NCBI GenBank assembly: GCA_965247055.1
Contig: CBDFGE010000006.1
Location: forward strand, 620,001 to 684,000
Source: CBDFGE01 sp965247055
Lineage (GTDB): Bacteria; Chloroflexota; Dehalococcoidia; Lucifugimonadales; JAGWBF01
DNA length: 64,000 nt
Direction: 5' to 3'
Made by a program: the position numbers and the translations under genes. Under the pieces are notes generated by a model. It had not been told where the DNA came from. It was given only the letters and a program-made list of their open reading frames with translations, and made no database searches. Each line of letters begins with the position of its first letter. Position 1 is the stretch's first letter. Below, piece by piece: positions 1 through 8,496 of the stretch.

Positions 1-1
1 C

Positions 2-2989
2 GTTGTGGTAGGGACGGCCCAGCATCACCACTCCCACCTTTCCCTCCTCGACAAGATTATCCAACACCTTCCGGGCCTCGGCCCTGAGGGAGACCTCGAA
101 GTACCTGCGCCACACGTTGTAGGCCGTGTCTATGGCCTCCTCGTTCTCCTGCTCGGTAACGCCCAAGACTTCTCGGAAGCAGTCGTGCATCTCGATCTTG
201 AACAGGTCCCACATCGACATATCTAAGGAGGGAGCGAGGTACTGCATGCTGTGCTCGGCGAAGATGTCCCCTTCCTTGGTGAAGGCGGCCTTGACCACCT
301 CTGGAGTGATGGACACGGTGGGGCAGGCGGTGCTATCCACCGAGTTGACCAACTCGGTCCTCAGCTTCTGGATGATGGGGAAGAAGATAATGTCCGGTTT
401 GCGCTTCTGGTCGTAGATCAGATTGTGAACGTGGGCGATGGCCACCTTGCTGGGGAAGCACTGGTCGATGGAGCCACGTCGGGAGCCTTTGTACCACATC
501 AGCGGGTCCGTGTAGTCGGAGTAGATGACGTTGCGGAAGTTGACCCCCAGGGCCTCGAAGTAGGCGCCAAAGAAGGGCGACAGGGTGTACATGTTGAGCA
601 CCCTGGGCATGCCGATGACGATTTTCTCCCGCAGCTCCCTGATTTCGGGTGAGGCCTTGGCTACAACGCTGGCCTCCTCCTTACCATTCGTGCCATTCCT
701 GAAGCGCGAGAGGAAACCGCCGCGCACGGGGACGGGGGCCTCGGTATCTTGTTCCTCGTCCCTCATGGAGCTCACCTTGGGCGGGCTGAAGCTGCGGAAC
801 GCCTCGGTGGAGGCCTTCTCCACGAAGTTGGGGTTTGCCTTCCTTACCTCGTCGAGGCGGGCCTTGATCACCTTCATATCTTCCATCTTCTCCACGGTGC
901 CCTTTTCGCACGTGGCGATGATGAAGCGGTTGCCCTCCCCCTCCGGCGTCACGGTGTCGATATAGGTTCTGAGGCACTTGTTCTTGCAGAAGCTGCACCT
1001 GGTGGTCTCGTCCCTGGTAGCCGTGAACTCCAGGGTCTCAGCACTCTTCAACCCGATGAAGGTGGAGTCCTTCTCCGCGGCTACCCGTATGGCCTCCAGC
1101 GCGGCCCCGATGGCGCCGCTCTCACCAGTGAACTGGTGGACTCGCACGACGGCGTTGGGCACCTTGGACTTGATGAAGTCGTACTGGGATTTCACTGCCG
1201 CGAGGTTGTGCTGAGTGCCTCCCTGCAGGATGAAGGTGGTGCCCCACTTGCTAAGGTTGGGCTCTGCCACAACGTACAGCCAGATGTTCTTGGGCAGCAC
1301 CTTGGCCAGGCCCGCCATGATCTCCTTCTTTTCCCAGCCTAGCTGCTGGAAGTTGACGATGTCCGTCTCCATGAACACCGCGCAGCCATATCCGAAAACG
1401 GGCAGCCGCTCGGCCGAGAAGGCCACGTCGGCGAACTCGGCCACCGAGTAACCGAACTTGGCGGCGCTGTTCTGAAGGAAGTACCCGTTGCCAGCGGAGC
1501 ACTGGGTGTTGAGCTTGAAGTCCTTGACCTTGCCGTTTTTTAGGACGATGACCTTGATGTCCTGCCCGCCGACGTCGACTATCACGTCCGCGTCCTTGTA
1601 AAAGTGGAGGGCCGACTTGGTGTGGGCCACCGTCTCCACTATAGCTACGTCAGCCCTCAGGGACTCCTTTAGCATGTCCTTGGCGTACCCCGTGGTCCCC
1701 ACCCCCATCACTTTCAGGGTGGCGCCCTGGTTCTCCACGTACTCCCTCAGGTCGGCTAGGATGTCCTGTGTATCGGCCAGAGGGTTGCCCTTCGAGAGCT
1801 GGTAGGACGTTGCCATAAGGTTCCCGTCCCTGTCCATGAGGACGGCCTTGGTGGAGGTTGACCCGCCGTCGATGCCCATGAAGGCCTCTACCTCCTGGCC
1901 CGGAGAGAACTTGGCGGGTTCCCAGGGTATCTTGGCAAAGAGTTTCTTGAACTCCTCCAGCTCCTCTGGGGTCCTGGAAAGGCCCACATCCCCCGACGCC
2001 TCCCTCATCTTGGTCCGCCCCACCTCTATGAAGGCCTCCAGCTCCTTCTTCCCCTTGTACACGCCCACATCTGCGTCTTCGCTCTTGCCGTAGAGCACCG
2101 AGCCGATGGCGGCGTAGTACTCGGCATTTTCCGGGACGACGATCAGGTCCTCGGGTGGCACGCCCTCGGGTAGCGGGAAATCGCGCTCTGCCCATATCTT
2201 GGGAATATTGTTCTTCCAGCAGTCCCGCATGGCGGGGATAAAGGAGTTGGGGCCGCCCAACAGCAGCACCGTGGGCCGAAGGGTGTTGCCTCGGGTCAGC
2301 ACGCTGAGGTTCTGCTGCACGATAGCCTCGAAAAGCGAGGCCATAAGCTCGTCGGCGGGCACGCCGTTCTTCTGGAGTCCGTTTATGTCGGTCTCGGCGA
2401 AGACACCGCATTTGCCGGCCACGGGGTGGAGCTTCACGTCGTAGTAAGCCAGACCCTTGAGCTCATCTCCGCTGAGCTGAAGCTTTGCGTTGATCTTGTC
2501 GATAACGGCACCCGTTCCGCCGGCGCACTTGTCGTTCATGCTTGGGACCTTGCGCTTGGTCCCCGTCTCCGGATCGCTGAACCAGATGATGATCTTGGCG
2601 TCCTGGCCGCCAAGCTCGATGACGGAGCCTGCGTCGGGATAGAGGTTCTCCACCGCCAGTGAGACGGCATTTACCTCCTGGACGAACTTGGCCCCGAGTT
2701 TGTCCTTGAGCATGCCTCCGCCGCTGCCCGTTATGAAGATCCGTATCTTATCGTGGGCAACTGGGAAGGCTTCCTCGATCCGCTTGAGAAACTCGAATAC
2801 TTTTTCGGGCTGCTTGGTCTGGTGGCGCTCGTAGTCCTTCCAGAGGATCTCATCCGTCTGGGGGTCCATCACCACCGCCTTCACGGTGGTGGACCCGACG
2901 TCCAGCCCGATCAACAGGCTGTCCCGGGTCGTATCTGTCGGTGCGCCACCCTGAGTCTCGATGCCGTTACGGCTTATAACGTCTACCAT
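2..2989 (-). CDS. Acyl-CoA dehydratase activase (BadF/BadG/HgdC family), C-terminus outside window
   Basis: This is a very large ATP-dependent activase of the kind that injects an electron into 2-hydroxyacyl-CoA dehydratases or benzoyl-CoA reductases. About 996 residues are visible. Two ASKHA ATPase modules lie in tandem. The first has GLDVGSTTVKA near residue 30, ELGGQDAK and NDKCAGGTGA. The second has GIDGGSTSTKA, DVGGQDIK and NTQCSAGNGYF. The Cys in each CxxG-type loop is the usual position of the [4Fe-4S] ligand that bridges activases. After a linker with CSFCKNKC, a DUF2229-type segment begins (IGMPRVLNMYTLSPFFGAYF). The ATG at 2989 has a GAGAGGAA ribosome site and overlaps the TetR stop by 7 bases, so the two are coupled. 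No dehydratase subunits are seen in the window. The substrate is unknown. Confidence 0.88.
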   Translation of the reverse strand, partial: MVDVISRNGIETQGGAPTDTTRDSLLIGLDVGSTTVKAVVMDPQTDEILWKDYERHQTKQPEKVFEFLKRIEEAFPVAHDKIRIFITGSGGGMLKDKLGAKFVQEVNAVSLAVENLYPDAGSVIELGGQDAKIIIWFSDPETGTKRKVPSMNDKCAGGTGAVIDKINAKLQLSGDELKGLAYYDVKLHPVAGKCGVFAETDINGLQKNGVPADELMASLFEAIVQQNLSVLTRGNTLRPTVLLLGGPNSFIPAMRDCWKNNIPKIWAERDFPLPEGVPPEDLIVVPENAEYYAAIGSVLYGKSEDADVGVYKGKKELEAFIEVGRTKMREASGDVGLSRTPEELEEFKKLFAKIPWEPAKFSPGQEVEAFMGIDGGSTSTKAVLMDRDGNLMATSYQLSKGNPLADTQDILADLREYVENQGATLKVMGVGTTGYAKDMLKESLRADVAIVETVAHTKSALHFYKDADVIVDVGGQDIKVIVLKNGKVKDFKLNTQCSAGNGYFLQNSAAKFGYSVAEFADVAFSAERLPVFGYGCAVFMETDIVNFQQLGWEKKEIMAGLAKVLPKNIWLYVVAEPNLSKWGTTFILQGGTQHNLAAVKSQYDFIKSKVPNAVVRVHQFTGESGAIGAALEAIRVAAEKDSTFIGLKSAETLEFTATRDETTRCSFCKNKCLRTYIDTVTPEGEGNRFIIATCEKGTVEKMEDMKVIKARLDEVRKANPNFVEKASTEAFRSFSPPKVSSMRDEEQDTEAPVPVRGGFLSRFRNGTNGKEEASVVAKASPEIRELREKIVIGMPRVLNMYTLSPFFGAYFEALGVNFRNVIYSDYTDPLMWYKGSRRGSIDQCFPSKVAIAHVHNLIYDQKRKPDIIFFPIIQKLRTELVNSVDSTACPTVSITPEVVKAAFTKEGDIFAEHSMQYLAPSLDMSMWDLFKIEMHDCFREVLGVTEQENEEAIDTAYNVWRRYFEVSLRAEARKVLDNLVEEGKVGVVMLGRPYHN

Positions 2990-3768
2990 AAGATTCCTCT
3001 CACTTCTAGATATCCCGTTTCCAATATCCCTGCACCATCGGTCACCACGCCTCGTTCCGCGTGGGCTCGGACCTTCTCACTGGCGCAGACCACGCCAGCA
3101 TAGTGTTCGTTGGGTACGGGGAGAAAGCCCCTCATCCTGTGCCGGGGATTGCTCTCGAAGAGGCTATTCCGGGGCTCGGCCAGAATGCCACCCAACCCGA
3201 ACTCCATCAGCTCCTTGACCAGCACCTCCACCGAGGGCTGCGCCTCCTGGGAAGAGGTAACCCGAAATACCACCTCCTTGACCGCCCCGATGATGGAGTG
3301 GGCGGTAAGGGTGGTGTTGCACGGACGGATCAGCTTCATGCTCATGCCTTGATTCAAGGAGCGCTCAATCATCAGGGCAAGCTGCTCGTAAAACTCGGCC
3401 TGCTGCTTCTCGACGGTATGATCGGGGGTGCTGGTGTGGTGCAACATGACCCGGGTGAGATCCTTCTCTCTAAGCACCAGGTCCAGGACGCGGGTCAGGT
3501 TTTCCTGGATCTGGACCACGGGGGGTGGCCTGCCGGGGCCGAGCTCGATGGGTTTTATGCGGTCCTGGAGGTCCTGGAGGAACGAGTCGAGGATGCTTTG
3601 GAATATGTGTAGCTTGTTGTCGAAATACTGGTAGAAGGTGCCTCTGGCGATACCAGCTTCCTCGACGATCTGAGAGATGCTGGTGGAGTAGTACCCGCGG
3701 CTCGCGAAGGCCTTCTTAGCACAGTGTACGAGAGTTTGCCTCCGGCCGTCCTTCATTCCCGTGTTCAA
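2983..3768 (-). CDS. TetR-family transcriptional regulator
   Basis: A 261-residue TetR repressor-type protein. The N-terminal helix-turn-helix runs over residues 10-55 (AFASRGYYSTSISQIVEEAG, then ARGTFYQYFDNK), the typical TetR_N pattern. The remaining 200 residues should form the ligand-binding all-helical domain. The last 60 residues (after LFESNPRHRMRG) are longer than in most family members. The gene is upstream of and overlaps the activase (ATGGTAG junction), so it probably controls it together with itself. A sigma-70-like promoter with inverted repeats lies directly upstream. The ligand is unknown; an acyl-CoA is a reasonable guess given the partner. Confidence 0.9.
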   Translation of the reverse strand: MNTGMKDGRRQTLVHCAKKAFASRGYYSTSISQIVEEAGIARGTFYQYFDNKLHIFQSILDSFLQDLQDRIKPIELGPGRPPPVVQIQENLTRVLDLVLREKDLTRVMLHHTSTPDHTVEKQQAEFYEQLALMIERSLNQGMSMKLIRPCNTTLTAHSIIGAVKEVVFRVTSSQEAQPSVEVLVKELMEFGLGGILAEPRNSLFESNPRHRMRGFLPVPNEHYAGVVCASEKVRAHAERGVVTDGAGILETGYLEVRGILW

Positions 3769-3800
3769 CTAGAGAAGGCCTCCGTCCCTGGCGAAACGTA

Positions 3801-3847
3801 TCACCTACGTGACCGTCATCATAGGTGGATGTCCTGGCATATGTCAA
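3801..3847 (-). promoter_or_regulatory. Promoter and candidate TetR operator for the TetR-activase operon
   Basis: Reading leftward there is a -35 TTGACA (3842-3847), an 18-base spacer and a -10 TATGAT (3818-3823). An inverted pair CACCTA (3802-3807) and TAGGTG (3822-3827) spans the -10 box and the transcription start. A tighter TCAC-CTAC-GTGA palindrome sits at 3801-3812. These are good candidates for autorepression by the TetR protein. The promoter is seen in the sequence; the operator role is inferred. Confidence 0.65.
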
Positions 3848-3913
3848 AACATTTTTTGAGAAATTGACTTAATTCTGGAGGCACGTTTGCGGTAGGGCCG
3901 GCGTGGTGAAGCC

Positions 3914-5123
3914 CTAGGGAACCTCTGAACAACTCGGCGCAAGCGTGGATGGGCAGAGTGGTTCCGTTCTTTGGAGACGTTCAGGCATCTTTGTGACGTT
4001 CCAGGTCGTGGTTGAGGCGTTCAGACCGTGTCTGTTGTGGCCTCGAAGCGGCTTTTCGGAGCCATCGCGGCTCCCCGGCCGTGATTTGCGCACTGCGCCC
4101 CTCTCATGTCGCCAGACGGCGCTCTGCCGTCATCAAGTTGGCCAGCCCCAGTAGCAATGCCAGCCGTTGCGCGTTCTTAGCCAACCCTCGGTAGCGCACC
4201 TTGGCGTAGCCAAAGCGCCGCTTCACGTACAGGAACGGATGCTCCACTTTCGCTCTGACCGACGCTTTGCGCTTCTCCACCAACGCCTCGTAGCTGCCAG
4301 GCTCCAGGTGCCGTCGCCGGCCGGGCCTCATCGCCACTCGCCACTCCACATCCAACTCTCGATTCTCCAACCGCTTGTCCACTCCCTGATACCCCGCATC
4401 CCCCCACACTCGTTTCTCTCCACCGTGCAGCAATCGGTGCGCTTCTGTCACATCATGCACGTTAGCTGGCGTCGTAGTCATGCTGTGTACCACTCCCGTC
4501 TCAGCGTCAGCGCCTACGTGTACTTTCATCCCGAAGCGCCACTCGTTCCCCTTCTTCGTCTGGTGCATCTCAGGGTCTCGCTCACCCGCACGATTCTTCG
4601 TCGATGACGGCGCCTCTATGATGCTCGCGTCCACGATCGTCCCCTCCCGAAGCCGCAGTCCCTGGGACTCCAGATGACGGTTGATCTCCTCGAACAGACT
4701 CTGCCCCAACTCATGCTCTTCCAGCAGATGGCGGAAGTTCAGAATCGTCGTCTCGTCCGGCAGCGGGCCCGACAGCTTCAACCCTACGAACCGTCTCACC
4801 GACTCGACCTCGTAGAGCATGTCCTCCATACCAGGATCGCTCAAGTTGTAGAACAACTGCACGCAGTGTATCCGCACCATCGCCGACAACTCATATGGTC
4901 GACGGCCTCGGCCCGCCTTGGGATAGAACGGACGGATGCGCTCTTCCATCTGTTCCCACGGGATCAGAGCATCCATGCGCTCCAGGAATATCTCCCGGCG
5001 GGTCTTGCGCTTCTTGCTCTCGTATTCCAAGTCCGCAAATGTTGGCTGGTCCATCAATTATCTCCCCGAACACAGTGCTATTCTCTATGCTACTATGCCC
5101 AGACTTGTTCAGAATATCCCTAG
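3914..5123 (-). mobile_element. IS5-family insertion sequence, complete
   Basis: An element of about 1.2 kb with one transposase gene. The ends form imperfect inverted repeats. The left end GGGAACCTCTGAACAA and the right end read inward as GGGATATTCTGAACAA match at 18 of 22 positions when the adjoining CTA is included. CTAG stands at both outer edges (3914-3917 and 5120-5123), consistent with a 4-base target duplication, a known preference of many IS5 relatives. The right junction cuts an alpha/beta hydrolase gene. The rest of that gene is not on the left side, so the locus also lost DNA. Confidence 0.85.
4104..5057 (-). CDS. IS5-family DDE transposase
   Basis: A 317-residue transposase, full length for the family. 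An N-terminal DUF772-type region (ALIPWEQMEERIRPFYPKAG) is followed by the RNase H-like core. The first Asp is in TIVDASII, the second in VWGDAGYQG, and the Glu in the R-3-E-6-K signature (RAKVEHPFLYVK). All catalytic residues are present and the frame is open, so the element may still be active. ATG-ATG at the start leaves a one-residue ambiguity (MMDQPTF). Confidence 0.93.
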   Translation of the reverse strand: MMDQPTFADLEYESKKRKTRREIFLERMDALIPWEQMEERIRPFYPKAGRGRRPYELSAMVRIHCVQLFYNLSDPGMEDMLYEVESVRRFVGLKLSGPLPDETTILNFRHLLEEHELGQSLFEEINRHLESQGLRLREGTIVDASIIEAPSSTKNRAGERDPEMHQTKKGNEWRFGMKVHVGADAETGVVHSMTTTPANVHDVTEAHRLLHGGEKRVWGDAGYQGVDKRLENRELDVEWRVAMRPGRRRHLEPGSYEALVEKRKASVRAKVEHPFLYVKRRFGYAKVRYRGLAKNAQRLALLLGLANLMTAERRLAT

Positions 5124-5290
5124 CTATGGGCTTGCTGCAAAGCTCCGTGCAACAAGAGGATGGTCCGCCGGTTCTCGGGGACCCAGTCCAGGTAGTGGAA
5201 CCTCAGGCCATTGGACGTGACCTCCCGGTCCCGGAGAGTGACCTCTTTAGCTAAAGGGGACGGTTGCTGCCCTGGCGGCCCGCGAAACAT
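5124..5290 (-). pseudogene. Alpha/beta hydrolase, 5' fragment cut off by the IS5 element
   Basis: Only about 55 residues remain. They show the typical family start, ending in a strand and oxyanion motif (NGLRFHYLDW then TILLLHGALQQAHS). The reading frame runs into the IS5 end, where a TAG lies in the terminal CTAG. The catalytic Ser, Asp and His are lost. The ATG at 5290 lies 14 bases after the stop of the upstream methyltransferase, so the gene once closed the panD operon. A TTG start at 5326 inside the methyltransferase is also possible but less likely. Left of the IS no continuation is readable. Confidence 0.75.
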
Positions 5291-5304
5291 GTGCCGGACA
5301 CCCG

Positions 5305-5931
5305 CTAGGAGACCCGGTAGACCCAAACTTGGTGGTAGACCTCAGGCTCCCCCTTGGGGAGGGGCTGAAACTCCTCGGACGTTTCCACTAGCTTCCACTT
5401 CCCCGCCGCTTCCAGGTAGTCCTGCTTCTCCTTGAACCCATCGTTCTGGTGCACGTCTGGACGCAGTGTGAAGAGGATCTGGCCGCCCGGCCTGGTGACG
5501 CGGACAAGCTCGTCGAAGGAGCTGGCGGGGGCGTGGCCCACGGTCATGACGCCCACGCTTATCACGGCGTCGAAGGAGTCGCTGGGGAAATCCAGGTTCT
5601 CACCAAGGACCATCTGGTGGAACTCTGAATAGACGTTCTTCTTACGGGCCTCTTCCAGCATGCCCTGGGACAGGTCCATGGCCACCATTTGCCTGTATCC
5701 CAGCCGGTCCAGGAGGACGCCTACCAGGCCCGTTCCGGCGCCGGCGTCGAGGATCCGGGCATCCTTGGGCACGTGCTGGGCGAAGGACTCGGCGGCCCGC
5801 TGGGGTGCCAGCCACTCGAAGTCCTGGGCGAGGTCGACGTCGTATTCTTTGGCCCACTGGTCGTATCGCTCGGCCAGGTCCTGATTGTTCTGGGAAGAGT
5901 AGACCCATTGGACCCTGCTCTCCTCAGGCAT
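5305..5931 (-). CDS. Class I SAM-dependent methyltransferase
   Basis: A 208-residue Rossmann-fold methyltransferase. Motif I is ILDAGAGTGLVG (about residue 60), motif II MVAMDLSQGMLEEARKK, and the post-motif region VISVGVMTVGHAPASSFDEL then VTRPGGQILFT. The N-terminus (LAERYDQWAKEYDVDL) resembles the METTL27/WBSCR27-like group. The substrate cannot be read from the sequence. It follows a second methyltransferase by 36 bases and was followed by the now broken hydrolase. Confidence 0.85.
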   Translation of the reverse strand: MPEESRVQWVYSSQNNQDLAERYDQWAKEYDVDLAQDFEWLAPQRAAESFAQHVPKDARILDAGAGTGLVGVLLDRLGYRQMVAMDLSQGMLEEARKKNVYSEFHQMVLGENLDFPSDSFDAVISVGVMTVGHAPASSFDELVRVTRPGGQILFTLRPDVHQNDGFKEKQDYLEAAGKWKLVETSEEFQPLPKGEPEVYHQVWVYRVS

Positions 5932-5967
5932 CCGGGTCCCCTTCGTGGACCCGAATCCGGCGTCCAG

Positions 5968-6795
5968 TCATTTCTGGCACAGATAGAGGCCCCATCCCAG
6001 CTCGCCGTTGTCCACAGCCCGTACCGTTTCTTCGTAGGCCGTGGCCAGGGCCTGGAACTTGTCCCGGTGCTCCCTGTCTTCGTCGGCCCTGATACGAGCC
6101 ACCTTTTCTAGGCAGGCGTAGCTCGTCTTCAGATGCTCCGACAGATCTTGGGCATCCAGCATCCGGAAGCCGCAGCTCTTGAGAGAATCCTGGTAGGACG
6201 CGAAGCTGAAGTCGGTATCGAAAAGAAGCCTGTCGTATACATAAGTCCTTGCAGACTCGCTGATTTCCCGTTTCGGCTTGAACAGGTCATCGAACACCAG
6301 GGTCCCGCCATCTCTGAGCACCCGATGTACTTCCCTCAGGACCGCCTGTTTGTCGTGGATGTGGTAGAAGGTGGCCTGGCTCCAGACGTGGGTGAAGTGG
6401 CCGTCGTCGAAGGGAAGCTCCGCACCAGATCCCTGTTTGAAGCTGACAAGCTCCTTGATCCCGGCCGGCTGGCTCTCCAGGCGCTTCACCGCGTTGCCGA
6501 CACGAACCCCGCTCAAATCGATGCCGGTTACGTTACATCGGAAGCTATCGGACATCCAGAACGCGGTGTTGCCATTGCCGCAGCCGATGTCCAGGACCCT
6601 CGCGATGCCGTCTATCCTGGCTCGCTGGGCCATAACGTCGTTCAGGTTGGCGCATGCCTTGAGGAAATCATCGCCGGTGCTGTGGTCGAAGATACCCCAG
6701 TGTACGCTGCCTCCGGAGTCCCAGACGGAGCGGTAGATAGCGTCCTCAGCATCGTAGTAGCGCTGAGTGTCCTGCTCCGTGAAACGGTCGGTCAT
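5968..6795 (-). CDS. Class I SAM-dependent methyltransferase (ubiE/sarcosine-methyltransferase-like)
   Basis: A 275-residue protein with motif I VLDIGCGNGNTAFW near residue 67, acidic ribose loop GIDLSG, motif ELPFDDGHFTHVWSQATFYH and motif III LRDGGTLVFDD. It resembles small-molecule N- or C-methyltransferases, but the acceptor is not recognisable. Its ATG overlaps the panD stop in ATGA, so translation is coupled. With panD and a second methyltransferase it forms a leftward operon. A link to beta-alanine or pantothenate chemistry is only inference from this order. Confidence 0.85.
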   Translation of the reverse strand: MTDRFTEQDTQRYYDAEDAIYRSVWDSGGSVHWGIFDHSTGDDFLKACANLNDVMAQRARIDGIARVLDIGCGNGNTAFWMSDSFRCNVTGIDLSGVRVGNAVKRLESQPAGIKELVSFKQGSGAELPFDDGHFTHVWSQATFYHIHDKQAVLREVHRVLRDGGTLVFDDLFKPKREISESARTYVYDRLLFDTDFSFASYQDSLKSCGFRMLDAQDLSEHLKTSYACLEKVARIRADEDREHRDKFQALATAYEETVRAVDNGELGWGLYLCQK

Positions 6796-7148
6796 ACCTT
6801 GACTTTCCCCAGGTATTCGACGAATTCATTGCGCTCGTTCACCAGGATCATTTTGGGCTCGATGGGCTGATCGGTGGCGTCGAAAGACATGATGATGACG
6901 CAGTCACCCTGCTGGCAAAGCTTCGCCGCGGCACCTTGCACCGCTATTGTCCCAGAGCCCCGCTCTCCGACAAGCGCATAGGTCTCGAACCGCGCTCCGT
7001 TGTCGATATCACAGATTAGTACTTTCTCATACTCCCAGAGGTCGATCCTGTCCATCAAATCCGCGTCAATGACAATGCTACCTACGTAGTCCGGGTTGGC
7101 TTCGGTGATATACGCCCGGTGAATCTTCGATCTAAGTACACTCCTCAT
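6792..7148 (-). CDS. panD: Aspartate 1-decarboxylase (pyruvoyl-dependent)
   Basis: Makes beta-alanine from L-aspartate for pantothenate and CoA synthesis. The 118-residue product starts MRSVLRSKIHRAYITEANPD and has the self-cleavage site in YVGSIVID: Gly23-Ser24, where Ser24 becomes the pyruvoyl group. Lys9 and Tyr13 are at the usual places, and the tail has GDCVIIMSF. The ATG at 7148 is chosen because TTTGGAGGCGAAG precedes it and the family begins there; upstream in-frame starts have no support. It heads an operon with two methyltransferases instead of the more usual panB/panC neighbours. Confidence 0.95.
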   Translation of the reverse strand: MRSVLRSKIHRAYITEANPDYVGSIVIDADLMDRIDLWEYEKVLICDIDNGARFETYALVGERGSGTIAVQGAAAKLCQQGDCVIIMSFDATDQPIEPKMILVNERNEFVEYLGKVKV

Positions 7149-7696
7149 CTTCGCCTCCAAATAAAGTGTTGTCGGTCGAGTAGCCGTGGGGGTCTGGATT
7201 AGGCGGCCGCTGTATTGTATTGTGCCCGGCCATGTTTGCAGCTTCGGGTTGGGGGGGGACAACAGGCCCACACATATGGGAAGATTTTGGGTGTGGTTAA
7301 GGCTCGCAGGGGAGGTGGTATCTCAGGCGGGAGGAACGTCGTGGGTTACCGGAGGTACGGCCGTAACGGTCCGAATACGGGCTGGGGGGATCATGAGAGT
7401 GATCCAATTTAGCTTGAAGCGCCGACTTCAGGCTTCGATACAAAACCACACATCCACTCAACTCAGGTTTGCTGTCATCCAGTCCAAGGCTTCAGGACTC
7501 AGGGAATGATACCCGCATCCTCATCGGATGTCAAATCGCGTTTGAGCGTCACGGGCCGGTCACATCGACCGGATTTATCGGGGCTAACTACATTAATCTG
7601 TTCGCGTGAGCCCTGTTTCTCCGTGGGGTAGCCTCCTGTGGGCCGGTTGCCAGCTGGCGTTTCGACCCTGGGCTCCCAACGCCTGGGGACTGCCGC
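7149..7696. other. Intergenic region without a convincing gene
   Basis: About 550 bases between panD and the ferredoxin gene. Short open frames exist on the plus strand, but their composition and lack of ribosome sites argue against coding. A G-run (GGGGGGG, near 7252) and a GGTCACATCGACCGG-type short palindrome near 7558 are visible. The panD ribosome site lies at the left edge. I see no tRNA, clear terminator or known riboswitch. Confidence 0.5.
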
Positions 7697-7969
7697 TTAA
7701 CGGGTATTCTTCAGGCTGGAGAGGTCTCGTTCTTTAAAGTAGTCGTAGTTCATCTCGGTGTACTTGGACCACTGTTCGGGCACGGAATCCTCGGCAAAGA
7801 TAGCCGTGACGGGGCACACGGGCTCGCAGGCGGCGCAGTCGATGCACTCGTCTGGGCTGATGTAGTACATATCGTCGTCGTCAGTAGTGTAGATACAGTC
7901 CACCGGACAAACGTCAACGCACGCGGCGTCCTTGACCGCGACGCAGGGTTCGGTAATTATGTATGTCAT
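7697..7969 (-). CDS. 7Fe/8Fe ferredoxin
   Basis: A 90-residue electron carrier with two cluster motifs. The first is degenerate (C-x7-C-x3-CP: CVAVKDAACVDVCP), which usually binds [3Fe-4S] or mixed clusters. The second is canonical (CIDCAACEPVCP) for [4Fe-4S]. The acidic loop YTTDDDDMYYI between them and a C-terminal helix with WSKYTEMNYDYF are typical of FdxA-type ferredoxins. The ATG at 7969 is preceded by GAGGAGGAGC. The gene is isolated, with about 100 bases before ruvX ends. Confidence 0.93.
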   Translation of the reverse strand: MTYIITEPCVAVKDAACVDVCPVDCIYTTDDDDMYYISPDECIDCAACEPVCPVTAIFAEDSVPEQWSKYTEMNYDYFKERDLSSLKNTR

Positions 7970-8070
7970 GAGCCCTCGCTCCTCCTCGTGATGTTCAGTT
8001 GTGGCCCCGTCTGTCACCCCGACGCCGGAGCGCGTTTATTATAGCACGGTATCCGACTCGCGCAACGTGG

Positions 8071-8496
8071 TCAGGGCCTGGCGGAACGCCGCGACGTGTC
8101 GAGATATTCCTGTAGGATCACCGCAGCGGATGCGGCGTCTGTCCCCCCTTTGTTGCGGGAGGGCTTCCGGCCGGCCAGCCGAAGCAGGCGCTCCGCTTCC
8201 GCGGTGGTGTAGCGTTCGTCCACAGTGACTATGGGCAGGTCGGTGAGGCGTCTTAGGGTCTCGACGAAAGTCGCGACCCTCCTCGCCTGGGGGCCGATCT
8301 TCCCGTCCAGGGAGATGGGCATGCCCACCACGATGCGGTCGGCCCCGTTCTCTCTTGCGCACTCGAGGACCCGGCCCGCGTCCTGCCGCAGCCCCGTCCG
8401 CTCGATGTAGCCCCGGGGCGTGGCGAGAAGACCCGTGGGGTCGCCTGTTGCAAGGCCGATGCGAGCATCGCCTACGTCCAGGCCGAGGGCTCTCAG
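8071..8496 (-). CDS. ruvX: RuvX/YqgF-family RNase H-fold protein, probable CTG start
   Basis: The product (141 residues) is the conserved YqgF/RuvX nuclease-fold protein, involved in pre-16S rRNA processing in E. coli and formerly called a Holliday junction resolvase. It has LGLDVGDARIGLA at the N-terminus, VGMPISLDG in the middle, TVDERYTT (catalytic Glu) and a C-terminal KGGTDAASAAVILQEYL. Homology runs upstream of the first ATG (8331) to a CTG codon at 8496, preceded by AAGGAG with an 8-base spacer. No ATG, GTG or TTG is in frame there. CTGA overlaps the alaS stop, so translation is coupled. Confidence 0.88.
   Translation of the reverse strand: MRALGLDVGDARIGLATGDPTGLLATPRGYIERTGLRQDAGRVLECARENGADRIVVGMPISLDGKIGPQARRVATFVETLRRLTDLPIVTVDERYTTAEAERLLRLAGRKPSRNKGGTDAASAAVILQEYLDTSRRSARP

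Noticed and set aside
7186..7509. Plus-strand open frame of 107 codons between panD and ferredoxin
   Set aside because: No ribosome site, low-complexity composition and overlap with the panD upstream region; it looks fortuitous.
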